Below, piece by piece: positions 26,381-32,785 of a stretch of DNA of 32,785 nt. The stretch is from a virus. The stretch is taken from the IMG/VR virus record IMGVR_UViG_3300044984_001188, positions 1 to 32,785 of that record; one strand, 5' to 3'. The notes under the pieces were generated by a model that saw only the letters and a program-made list of their open reading frames with translations, made no database searches and was not told the DNA's origin. A program made the translations under genes and the position numbers. Position 1 is the stretch's first letter; each line of letters starts with the position of its first letter.

Positions 26381-26407
26381 TTACTAAAATATATTAGTTT
26401 ACTTTTG
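26376..26407 (+). promoter_or_regulatory. Perfect Bacteroidetes promoter with internal dyad
   Basis: TTTG (26376-26379), a 20-nt spacer and TACTTTTG (26400-26407) match the consensus exactly. The -33 box overlaps the helicase stop. ACTAA-N6-TTAGT (26383-26398) lies in the spacer, matching half-sites at 6872 and 10374. Transcription should start near 26412, the GTG of the next gene. Confidence 0.85.
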
Positions 26408-26411
26408 CTAA

Positions 26412-26855
26412 GTGTTTAAAAGAAAGAAAAATGCAAAAAACAAAACAAGAGCCAAGACAACGGGCCAATACAAGTCGGGCCTCGAAGCGTACTGCGCCCA
26501 AGCCCTCAAAGAAAGCGGTACTCACTTCGAGTACGAAAAGCACAAGTATATTCTCCAGGATTCTTTTAAAGGTCCAGAGTTTTATTACAAGTCTGTTCCG
26601 AAAAAGGGAGACCTTGTGGAAAGTTCTAACAAAACAATCCTCCAAATAATATATACTCCAGACTTCGTGAGCTACGAGCATAAATTTGTTATAGAGACTA
26701 AAGGATACGTTATGTCGGCAGACTTTCCTCTGCGTTGGAAAATGTTTTTAAAGCATTGCAAAGAGAATGGTATGTATGATTGGCATTTCTTCATCCCGAA
26801 GAACAAAAACCAAGTAGACGAAACTATTAAAATAATCTCCGATGCAAGTAAGTGA
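26412..26855 (+). CDS. T7 endonuclease I-like resolvase (PD-(D/E)XK)
   Basis: A 147-residue protein starting at GTG 26412; no in-frame ATG occurs before residue 101. A basic N terminus (KRKKNAKNKTRAKTTGQYKS) precedes E25 in SGLEAYCAQALKESG, then D84 in YTPDF and E95-T-K97 in FVIETKGY. This E...PD...ExK set matches T7 gp3-type endonuclease I (149 residues), which cuts branched DNA such as Holliday junctions before packaging. The GTG coincides with the expected transcription start, so the message may be leaderless. It would serve the recombination system made up of the annealing protein and exonuclease. Confidence 0.85.
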   Translation: MFKRKKNAKNKTRAKTTGQYKSGLEAYCAQALKESGTHFEYEKHKYILQDSFKGPEFYYKSVPKKGDLVESSNKTILQIIYTPDFVSYEHKFVIETKGYVMSADFPLRWKMFLKHCKENGMYDWHFFIPKNKNQVDETIKIISDASK

Positions 26856-27057
26856 ACTCTCACGGATGTATTTTGTGGCGACAAACTTTGTTGCTCAGAC
26901 TACAACAGAACTATATGAGTCTCTGCACGACAAGAACGGAGAACCACTCGAGGACCAAGATGCTGTCAAGATATTAGTTGACAATTACATAAAGAAAGTC
27001 AGGCTAGAGGTTGAATTAATTCGTTCTGCTATTCGACAGCACTCCGAGGGAATGTAA
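26842..27057 (+). CDS. Hypothetical protein, 71 aa
   Basis: A 71-residue helical protein: MQVSELSRMYFVATNFVAQT, then TTELYESLHDKNGEPLEDQD and DNYIKKVRLEVELIRSAIRQ. It overlaps the resolvase stop by 14 nt and the glycosyltransferase ATG by 1 nt (TAATG). No recognised family; no membrane segment. Confidence 0.55.
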   Translation: MQVSELSRMYFVATNFVAQTTTELYESLHDKNGEPLEDQDAVKILVDNYIKKVRLEVELIRSAIRQHSEGM

Positions 27058-28049
27058 TGTATACTATTATCTTATTGGATGACATAAACGGTATTAACTA
27101 CCACCGTATTATGGTGCCGGCTCAAAACCTTATGAACTCCGGCTACGATAAAATACATCTCGTCAAAGAACTTAAGGAGATGGTAGATATGGACTTGACT
27201 TTAGTCAGTAACGTAGTAATCCCTAGGGTTGTAAACGCTAGGAACCATAAACACTTTCGTCATATTATGAAACGCGCTAACAATATTCGCATCATTGTAG
27301 ACGTAGATGACTACTGGGTTCTAAACAAAGATAACTTTAATTACAATTTATGGAAAAAAGAAGTAGGAAATATGATTAAGAAAACATTACAGATAGCGGA
27401 TGTCGTATGGACTCCTTCAGAAATCCTAGCGAAGTATGTAAAGCGCCTAGCACCAAAGGCTGATGTTGTTATAGTTCCTAATGCCGTTGACCCAGACGCT
27501 AAGCAATGGAGTCATAAGAAAGTAAAATCCAAAGAGTTAAGATTTGGATATACTGGTGCCGGTTCTCATAACGATGACGTCGATGAAATCGGATATACAT
27601 TTGAAGGTAAGACTCTTTATTGTACCAACGTAGAGAAATACGTCAATAAGCTAAAGGCTTCGCACCCTGTACCTTGGACTAACATCTTTGATTACGCAGA
27701 AGTGTATAAGAACCTTGACGTTCTACTGGTTCCACTAAAGAAGAATATCTTCAATGAATGCAAGTCGGACCTTAAGCTCGTAGAAGCGGCGTTCACTGGC
27801 ACAGCTGTCATTGCTTCAAATGTCTCCCCATACAAGGACTATATAGTCAATGGATACAATGGTATCCTATGCTCAACACCTGAGGAATGGAAGGAGGCTA
27901 TCGATACGATGACTAAAAAGAAAGCTAAGGAGTTAGCAGCAAACTTAGCAAAAACATATGTTGAATCAAGAAATATAAAAAAAGTAAATGAAATCAGAAT
28001 TGAAAGCCTCAACAGAGGCATTGCCACTATCATTCACGAAGGAGAGTAA
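27057..28049 (+). CDS. GT-B glycosyltransferase (GT4-like)
   Basis: A 330-residue protein. The N-terminal Rossmann half has YTIILLDDINGINYHRIMVP and IIVDVDDYWVLNK, then IADVVWTPSEILAKYVKRLA and ADVVIVPNAVDP, typical of the junction between the two GT-B lobes. The C-terminal half has ELRFGYTGAGSHNDDVDEIG, VLLVPLKKNIFNECKSDLKL and VEAAFTGTAVIASNVSPYKD with YIVNGYNGIL, the donor-binding region of GT4-type enzymes. A nucleotide-sugar donor is expected. Possible acceptors are modified bases in phage DNA, virion proteins or host surface glycans; the nearby Nmad1-like gene makes DNA modification worth testing. Confidence 0.85.
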   Translation: MYTIILLDDINGINYHRIMVPAQNLMNSGYDKIHLVKELKEMVDMDLTLVSNVVIPRVVNARNHKHFRHIMKRANNIRIIVDVDDYWVLNKDNFNYNLWKKEVGNMIKKTLQIADVVWTPSEILAKYVKRLAPKADVVIVPNAVDPDAKQWSHKKVKSKELRFGYTGAGSHNDDVDEIGYTFEGKTLYCTNVEKYVNKLKASHPVPWTNIFDYAEVYKNLDVLLVPLKKNIFNECKSDLKLVEAAFTGTAVIASNVSPYKDYIVNGYNGILCSTPEEWKEAIDTMTKKKAKELAANLAKTYVESRNIKKVNEIRIESLNRGIATIIHEGE

Positions 28050-28380
28050 CGGTAACTGGTATGTAGACCTACCGGACTGGGAAGGAGAAAAAGCATCACT
28101 ACAAATGGTAGAGGGTGCTGATGACTTCCTAGACTTCCTGTCAGACAGCGGGGACAAATGCTCCTTGTTGGTATGCCCCAACACTTGTGCACACAAGCAC
28201 GACGGACTCCTTGTCAAAGACGAAGACACAGGTGATGGAGGAGCGTGGTATCACCTATGGGAACACGACGGAGTTATATACGAAAAGAGCGGTTCTCGTA
28301 TGTGGTTGTGCTCTGTAACACAATATGTTTTTGGCCATCTGCCTGATACTATTAAGTTTAGCCAAGTGAGAAACAATTAG
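27988..28380 (+). CDS. Conserved-type protein (NWYVDLPDWEG), 130 aa
   Basis: A 130-residue protein: LSFTKESNGNWYVDLPDWEG, then EKASLQMVEGADDFLDFLSD, WYHLWEHDGVIYEKSGSRMW and LCSVTQYVFGHLPDTIKF. I recognise the NGNWYVDLPxW...YHLWExDGxxYxxSG...LCxVTxYVF pattern from proteins in Bacteroidetes and their phages, with no known function. The ATG lies 62 nt inside the glycosyltransferase gene; the first 15 residues are not part of the family pattern, so a later non-ATG start is possible. A terminator follows. Confidence 0.65.
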   Translation: MKSELKASTEALPLSFTKESNGNWYVDLPDWEGEKASLQMVEGADDFLDFLSDSGDKCSLLVCPNTCAHKHDGLLVKDEDTGDGGAWYHLWEHDGVIYEKSGSRMWLCSVTQYVFGHLPDTIKFSQVRNN

Positions 28381-28422
28381 CTTACAAAGCTATTAAAGCT
28401 TACATTCGCAACCCCTTTTCTT

Positions 28423-28446
28423 CGGTCACTTTGGTGACCTTTTTTG
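28423..28446 (+). terminator. Intrinsic terminator before nrdB
   Basis: GGTCAC-TTTG-GTGACC (28424-28439) is a perfect 6-bp hairpin followed by six T. It separates the glycosyltransferase operon from the ribonucleotide reductase operon. A shorter AAGCTATTAAAGCTT hairpin precedes it near 28387. Confidence 0.88.
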
Positions 28447-28467
28447 TCTAACATATAATCCAAAACA

Positions 28468-29463
28468 ATGGGAATCTTCGATGAACGTATAGAGTACAAA
28501 CCCTTTGAATATCCAGTATACTTCACTAAAGGTTGGATGCTCCAGATGCAAGCCTTCTGGCTGCACACTGAAATCCCGATGCAGAACGACGTAAAAGACT
28601 TTCGTGAGAATCTTACGGATGCTGAGCGTAACCTTGTCGGTAACATACTTCTAGGCTTCGCACAGACAGAGACAGCTGTTGCCGACTACTGGACCGGTAT
28701 GGTTACCAAGTGGTTCCCTAAGCACGAGATTAAGCAGATGGCTATGGCATTCGGTTCGCAGGAGACAATCCACGCGGCTGCATACAGCTACTTAAATGAG
28801 ACCCTTGGCCTCGATGACTTCAAAGCTTTTCTCCACGAGCCTGCCACTGCTGCACGCTTTGAGAATCTTGTCAACACGAAGGCTGAATATAACCACAGCA
28901 CCCTTAAGGTCAGCTCTCAAGCTCGTCAAGATGTGGCTCGCTCGATTGCCGTGTTCTCAGCATTAGCGGAAGGAGTAGCTCTATACTCTTCGTTCGCTGT
29001 TCTATACTCATTCCAGATGCGAAACCTATTAAAGGGCATCGGTCAACAGATGAAGTGGAGTGTCCGTGACGAGAGCCTGCATAGTACGATGGGAATCACA
29101 TTGTTTAATCAACTATGTGAGGAGTATCCTGAGGTTCGAGATGCTGTTCGTGCGGAGGTAGAAGAAGCCTCTCGCCTTGCCGTGCAGATGGAGGTAAACT
29201 TTATCGATAAGATGTTTGAGATGGGAGACCTTGAGAACCTGAAAGCCAAAGACTTAAAGGAGTTCATCAAAAAAAGAGCTAATGAGAAGTTGCAGGAGCT
29301 CGGCTATAGCGCTATCTTTGAGTATGATAAGGACTCAGCAGGAGAACTTGACTGGTTTTATCACCTTACCGGAGGCGTTACGCATACAGATTTCTTCGCT
29401 ATGCGGTCAACAGATTACTCAAAAGCAAGCGAAGGAGAAGACTTCGAATCAATATGGGACTAA
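28468..29463 (+). CDS. nrdB: Ribonucleotide reductase class I small subunit
   Basis: A 331-residue ferritin-like protein with a full di-metal site: E68 (FAQTE), E99-T-I-H102, E168 (SALAEG) and E202-S-L-H205 (WSVRDESLH). Y106 stands four residues after H102, where the radical tyrosine of class I NrdB lies (E. coli Y122). The first ligand is Glu rather than the Asp of E. coli. The C terminus (EDFESIWD) is an acidic tail suited to docking on the large subunit. It generates the radical needed to reduce ribonucleotides for phage DNA synthesis. Length is slightly below that of E. coli NrdB (376). Translationally overlaps the next gene by 10 nt. Confidence 0.96.
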   Translation: MGIFDERIEYKPFEYPVYFTKGWMLQMQAFWLHTEIPMQNDVKDFRENLTDAERNLVGNILLGFAQTETAVADYWTGMVTKWFPKHEIKQMAMAFGSQETIHAAAYSYLNETLGLDDFKAFLHEPATAARFENLVNTKAEYNHSTLKVSSQARQDVARSIAVFSALAEGVALYSSFAVLYSFQMRNLLKGIGQQMKWSVRDESLHSTMGITLFNQLCEEYPEVRDAVRAEVEEASRLAVQMEVNFIDKMFEMGDLENLKAKDLKEFIKKRANEKLQELGYSAIFEYDKDSAGELDWFYHLTGGVTHTDFFAMRSTDYSKASEGEDFESIWD

Positions 29464-29765
29464 ATAAATTTCAAGAGCGTATCATAGATACTATCTGTAT
29501 GGAGACGGGGGTCAATAGGCCCTCTCTCTTTTCTGTATCTCGTAGGGGTGAAGTAGTGGCAGCACGCCACATCGCCTATAAGATTCTATACAACTACACA
29601 AATATCACTCACGTGAGTCTTGCGAAGGCGTTCAATAAGAAGGGCCACGCAAGTGTATCGCTAGCCCTGCGTTCATTGCAGAACTTAATAGAGACAAGCA
29701 AAAAGCACTCTATACTTTACGACAACATTGTCAACGAAATAGAAAAAATACAAGATGAAAAATAA
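29454..29765 (+). CDS. DnaA domain IV-like protein in the nrd operon
   Basis: A 103-residue protein: KFQERIIDTICMETGVNRPS, then SVSRRGEVVAARHIAYKILY, VSLAKAFNKKGHASVSLALR and a C-terminal helix. This closely follows the DnaA C-terminal domain: R-R-G-E-V-V-x-A-R-x-I-A, then S-L-x-x-x-F-x-x-K-x-HASV, where HASV is the DnaA-box-contacting signature (usually HSTV). There is no ATPase domain. It sits between nrdB and nrdA with overlaps of 10 and 11 nt, so it is co-translated with them. DnaA regulates nrdAB in E. coli; an analogous autoregulatory role here is speculative. Confidence 0.75.
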   Translation: MGLNKFQERIIDTICMETGVNRPSLFSVSRRGEVVAARHIAYKILYNYTNITHVSLAKAFNKKGHASVSLALRSLQNLIETSKKHSILYDNIVNEIEKIQDEK

Positions 29766-31515
29766 CTGGCAAGCAGGAATTGATTACCCAGAGTGGGGTG
29801 ATACGGAGGTATATCTAAAGACAATCAGCAAAGGATACCTAATAGGTGAAGAGTCCCCTAAGGACGCGTACTGGCGCGTGTCAACAACGGCAGCGAACAG
29901 ACTGAAGCGACCAGAGCTTGCCCCTAAGTTCTTTGAGTATATATGGAATAACTGGCTATGCTTGGCTACACCGGTTCTAGCTAACACTGGCTCCGACCGT
30001 GGCCTTCCTATCAGTTGCTTTGGTATAGACGTTGCAGACAGCGTCCACGACATCGGCGCTAAGAACCTAGAGCTTATGATGTTAGCTAAGCACGGTGGCG
30101 GAGTTGGCATTGGAATCAATATGATTCGTCCTTCCGGTTCTCCCATTGGTAACGGCGACGGCACCACAGATGGCGTTGTTCCGTTCTGTAAGATTTATGA
30201 TTCTACTATCCTCGCTACATCACAAGGTAATGTACGTAGAGGCGCGGCTTCTGTGAATCTAAATATCGACCACCCAGACTTCGATGATTGGATTGAGATT
30301 CGTGAGCCTAAGGGCGACGTCAATCGTCAGTCTTTGAACTTACATCAGTGTGCTATCATAGGTGATAAGTTTATGTGTAAGCTTGAAGAGGGTGATAGCG
30401 ATGCCCGCCGTAGGTGGAGTAAGTTATTACAAAAGCGCAAGGCTACTGGAGAGCCTTACATTATGTACCGAGGTAACGTAAACAAGCAGAACCCCGACGC
30501 ATATAAGACAAACGGTCTAAAGGTATATATGACTAACATCTGTTCTGAGATTGTACTACATACTGACGACTCGCACAGCTTTGTATGCTGCTTGTCATCA
30601 CTGAACTTAGCCAAGTATGACGAATGGTGTAATACAGAACTTGTGTACTATAGTACGTTGTTTTTAGATGGTGTGCTTGAAGAGTTCATTCAGAAAGCCA
30701 AGAATATGCGGGGCTTCGAAAATTCGGTTCGTTCTGCTGAAAAGGGACGGGCACTTGGTCTGGGAGTACTCGGATGGCACACCTATCTACAACAAAAGGG
30801 GATTCCGTTTGAAGGACTGCAAACACATTTCCACACTCGTAAGATTTTCTCTCACATAAAAGATGAGTCAGACCGTGCTAGTCGCGATATGGCTAAGGCC
30901 TACGGCGAGCCGTTATGGTGCAGGGGTACTGGTATGCGTAACACCCACCTCCGTGCTATAGCGCCTACCGTTTCCAATAGTAAGCTCAGTGGCAACGTAT
31001 CAGCAGGCATTGAGCCTTGGGCCGCAAACGTATTTACCGAGCAGTCCGCCAAGGGTACGTTCATACGTAAGAACCCAACCCTAGAGAGAGCACTTAGAAA
31101 GATTGGTATTAACAATAAAGATTCTTGGGACCAGATTCTACTAGATGGTGGTTCAGTGCAGAACCTTGATAAGCTTGACGACTGGGGATACCTAAACAGC
31201 AAGCTTGTACGAGTTAGTGATTGTGAACACAAAGATGACATCATTCCCATTAAGGATGTGTTTAAGACCTTTAAGGAAATTAATCAACTTGAACTAATAA
31301 GGCAAGCAGGTGTGCGGCAGCGATACGTTGACCAGTCGGTTAGCCTAAATCTAGCGTTCCCTTCTGAGGCCACTCCAAAATGGATTAACCAAGTACATAT
31401 GGAAGCGTGGCGGCAGGGTATCAAGACCCTATACTATATGCGTACTGAGTCTGTCCTTAGGGGCGACCTAGCTGCAAAAGCTATGGACCCAGAATGCGGT
31501 AGCTGCGACGGCTAG
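29755..31515 (+). CDS. nrdA: Ribonucleotide reductase class I large subunit
   Basis: A 586-residue catalytic subunit. C88 (LPISCFG) and C278 or C279 (FVCCLSSLN) are the expected redox pair. N261-I-C263-S-E265 matches the N-x-C-x-E active site carrying the thiyl radical. Y560-Y561 (LYYMRTES) form the radical-transfer pair, and C581-G-S-C584 is the C-terminal shuttle. GVGIGINMIRPSGSPIG matches the specificity and substrate loops. It is shorter than E. coli NrdA (761), and the N terminus goes straight into WQAGIDYPEW and the core, so the ATP-cone that mediates dATP inhibition is absent. Loss of the cone is common in phage enzymes and would keep dNTP output high. Confidence 0.96.
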   Translation: MKNNWQAGIDYPEWGDTEVYLKTISKGYLIGEESPKDAYWRVSTTAANRLKRPELAPKFFEYIWNNWLCLATPVLANTGSDRGLPISCFGIDVADSVHDIGAKNLELMMLAKHGGGVGIGINMIRPSGSPIGNGDGTTDGVVPFCKIYDSTILATSQGNVRRGAASVNLNIDHPDFDDWIEIREPKGDVNRQSLNLHQCAIIGDKFMCKLEEGDSDARRRWSKLLQKRKATGEPYIMYRGNVNKQNPDAYKTNGLKVYMTNICSEIVLHTDDSHSFVCCLSSLNLAKYDEWCNTELVYYSTLFLDGVLEEFIQKAKNMRGFENSVRSAEKGRALGLGVLGWHTYLQQKGIPFEGLQTHFHTRKIFSHIKDESDRASRDMAKAYGEPLWCRGTGMRNTHLRAIAPTVSNSKLSGNVSAGIEPWAANVFTEQSAKGTFIRKNPTLERALRKIGINNKDSWDQILLDGGSVQNLDKLDDWGYLNSKLVRVSDCEHKDDIIPIKDVFKTFKEINQLELIRQAGVRQRYVDQSVSLNLAFPSEATPKWINQVHMEAWRQGIKTLYYMRTESVLRGDLAAKAMDPECGSCDG

Positions 31516-31560
31516 TATGCTCAACCCAAAATTAAATAAAACACCCTCAATTGAACATAA

Positions 31561-32349
31561 ATGAAAGATATTATAACACTACTCAACGGCGAGGAGTATA
31601 ACGCTCCAGACCTTTTGAGTCTAATGGTAGATGACGACTTCTACTATGGCCATCTCGGCAAGCACGCTCTATCATCCTCTGCTTGTAAGATGCTCTTAGA
31701 GTCTCCTAAGACTTACTACTACGTAACTAAGTATGGACAGAAGGAGGATTCTCCGGCTCTCCTTATGGGTAAGCTTATTCATACGATGATTTTAGAGCCT
31801 CACGAGCTCGAAAATAGGTTCGATATATCCAGTACCAAGGGAAAGACTACAAAGGCTTTTAAAGAGCTTAAGGAGGCGTCTAAGAAGGACGTTGTTACCT
31901 CAGCAGAGTACGACTCAGCTATGAGAATTGTAGGTGCGTTTAATCGCAATGAAATAGTAAGTAAATACCTAGAGGGGGCGACGTTCGAGAAGCCGGGAGT
32001 GGGTATGCTATCTGGTATTCCGTTTAGGGCTAAGGCTGACATCCTTAATTTGGAGGAAGGTTTTATCGCTGACATCAAGACGACAACAGACCTTAGTTCT
32101 AACTTTCGATTCTCCGCACGTAAGTACGGGTATGATATGCAAGCCTATATCTATACGCAGATATTTGGAGTAAAAGACTTCTACTTTATAGCTATAGATA
32201 AGAAGAGTTTAGACATAGGATTATTTACCGTGTCAGAGCAGTTCCTATTTGATGGAGAGCAGAAGGTAGAGCTGGCTATAGAGCGTTTTAAGACGTTCTT
32301 TATTGAGGGCAAGGACCTAGACTCATATATGATTGTAGATAAGCTGTAA
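31561..32349 (+). CDS. RecE/RecB-like PD-(D/E)XK exonuclease
   Basis: A 262-residue protein. ALSSSACKMLLESPKTYYYV is the typical start of the exodeoxyribonuclease VIII (RecE) and RecB-nuclease family. G70-K-L-I-H74 is the conserved His motif. D160 in IPFRAKADIL, D171-I-K173 in FIADIKTT and Q194-x-x-x-Y198 in YDMQAYIYTQ complete the nuclease set. Such enzymes resect dsDNA to give 3' ssDNA for an annealing protein, here the Rad52/ERF-like protein at 16374, in a recombination pair whose genes are 15 kb apart. It overlaps the following nuclease-like gene as TAATG. Confidence 0.85.
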   Translation: MKDIITLLNGEEYNAPDLLSLMVDDDFYYGHLGKHALSSSACKMLLESPKTYYYVTKYGQKEDSPALLMGKLIHTMILEPHELENRFDISSTKGKTTKAFKELKEASKKDVVTSAEYDSAMRIVGAFNRNEIVSKYLEGATFEKPGVGMLSGIPFRAKADILNLEEGFIADIKTTTDLSSNFRFSARKYGYDMQAYIYTQIFGVKDFYFIAIDKKSLDIGLFTVSEQFLFDGEQKVELAIERFKTFFIEGKDLDSYMIVDKL

Positions 32350-32759
32350 TGGATTATAATAGCGATTTTCGGTACGACCTAAAGCTTGGTCAAGTTGGAG
32401 AGAATGCTCTCGGCAAGATGTTGTCTGACCACACAATCGAAGTAAAGTTTGACTTCGGCACACACTGGTCCGGAAACTTCTACATAGAATACGAATCAAG
32501 AGGTAAGCCTTCGGGGATTATTACTACAGAAGCAAAGTTCTGGTGTCTGATAGCCGCTACAAAACAAGCTAACAAACAACTAATAGCCCAAGGGCACTAT
32601 ACATCTGAAGACGTTATGTATAGCATCATAATCGCCACCGCTCGGTTAAAAGTAATATGTGATGAACACCATCACCGCAAAGACGTAAAGGGAGGCGATA
32701 AGGATACCTCTATAGGTTACTTAGTCAAGGCAACAGCCTTACTGCATACCTTACCGTAG
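32349..32759 (+). CDS. PD-(D/E)XK-type phage protein, 136 aa
   Basis: A 136-residue protein: LGQVGENALGKMLSDHTIEV with E31-V-K33, then SGNFYIEYESRGKPSGIITT and EAKFWCLIA. A Glu in an N-terminal helix, E-x-K, then Y-x-E-Y-x-x-R-GKPSGI-x-TTEAxFW is a layout I recognise in phage proteins related to restriction-endonuclease-like or Holliday-junction-resolvase folds. Substrate unknown. It is coupled to the RecE-like gene by a 1-nt overlap. The C-terminal half is helical. Confidence 0.65.
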   Translation: MDYNSDFRYDLKLGQVGENALGKMLSDHTIEVKFDFGTHWSGNFYIEYESRGKPSGIITTEAKFWCLIAATKQANKQLIAQGHYTSEDVMYSIIIATARLKVICDEHHHRKDVKGGDKDTSIGYLVKATALLHTLP

Positions 32760-32785
32760 CAGGAGCACTCTACTGGCTTCGTATC

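Noticed and set aside
26431-26649. 72-codon frame starting at an ATG close to the 26376 promoter
   Set aside because: It is out of frame within the resolvase gene, is a low-complexity Ser/Lys/Thr translation, and the overlapping frame has a full nuclease motif set.

Overview
The window is part of a tailed-phage genome whose host is most likely a Bacteroidetes bacterium, probably a marine-type flavobacterium. Three things point there. The best promoters have the Bacteroidetes form TTG-N20-TAnnTTTG. Shine-Dalgarno sequences are largely absent, and genes are instead preceded by A-rich leaders. The large terminase and the 814-residue portal with a Gln-rich tail have the layout I associate with crAss-like (Crassvirales) phages. 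The phylum assignment is well supported by the promoters; the crAss-like placement is recognition by eye only.

Left arm (1-9,791, almost all minus strand): the virion and packaging genes, transcribed right to left. From the divergent promoter outward these are an M15 peptidase endolysin, a protein with an EF-hand and GGK repeats, a stack of tiny overlapping genes many of which begin MKA-K/N, a two-lobed GroES-like protein, a small helical protein, TerL, portal and small structural proteins. One plus-strand gene (8,229-8,594) encodes a secreted protein, has its own promoter and terminator, and sits in this arm as a moron.

Centre (9,792-11,801): a divergent promoter, one plus-strand gene that may encode a regulator, then about 1.4 kb without a credible gene. 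That stretch contains tandem dyads, a consensus promoter, a region dense in stem-loops that looks like a large ornate RNA, a C-rich and G-poor tract, a second promoter and a second structured stretch. The latter ends in a 48-nt tRNA-like fold that lacks an anticodon arm.

Right arm (11,802-32,785, plus strand): early and middle genes. First come small accessory genes, a DUF932 protein and a recombination and ssDNA block (Rad52/ERF-like annealing protein, DnaA-domain-IV-like protein, a protein with an SSB-like tail). From 18.0 to 22.0 kb lies an array of very small, partly paralogous genes joined by a recurrent 17-bp element that ends in the next start codon. It follows the pattern AACACCAA(A/C)GAGAAATG, with 16 copies or relics. 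Next are a small gene with a GGGTTTG slippery heptamer, Nmad1-like and BT4734-type primase/helicase genes that overlap by 125 nt, a T7 endonuclease I-like resolvase, a glycosyltransferase, a class I ribonucleotide reductase (nrdB, a DnaA-domain-IV-like gene, nrdA), and two PD-(D/E)XK nucleases.

Together the right arm supplies dNTPs, priming and unwinding, end resection and annealing, and junction resolution; the left arm supplies packaging, capsid and lysis. The least explained parts are the repeat-linked cassette array, the structured RNA region, and a difference in promoter type between the arms: early promoters have both -33 and -7 boxes, whereas candidate late promoters show only TAnnTTTG, often 4-5 nt from the start codon.
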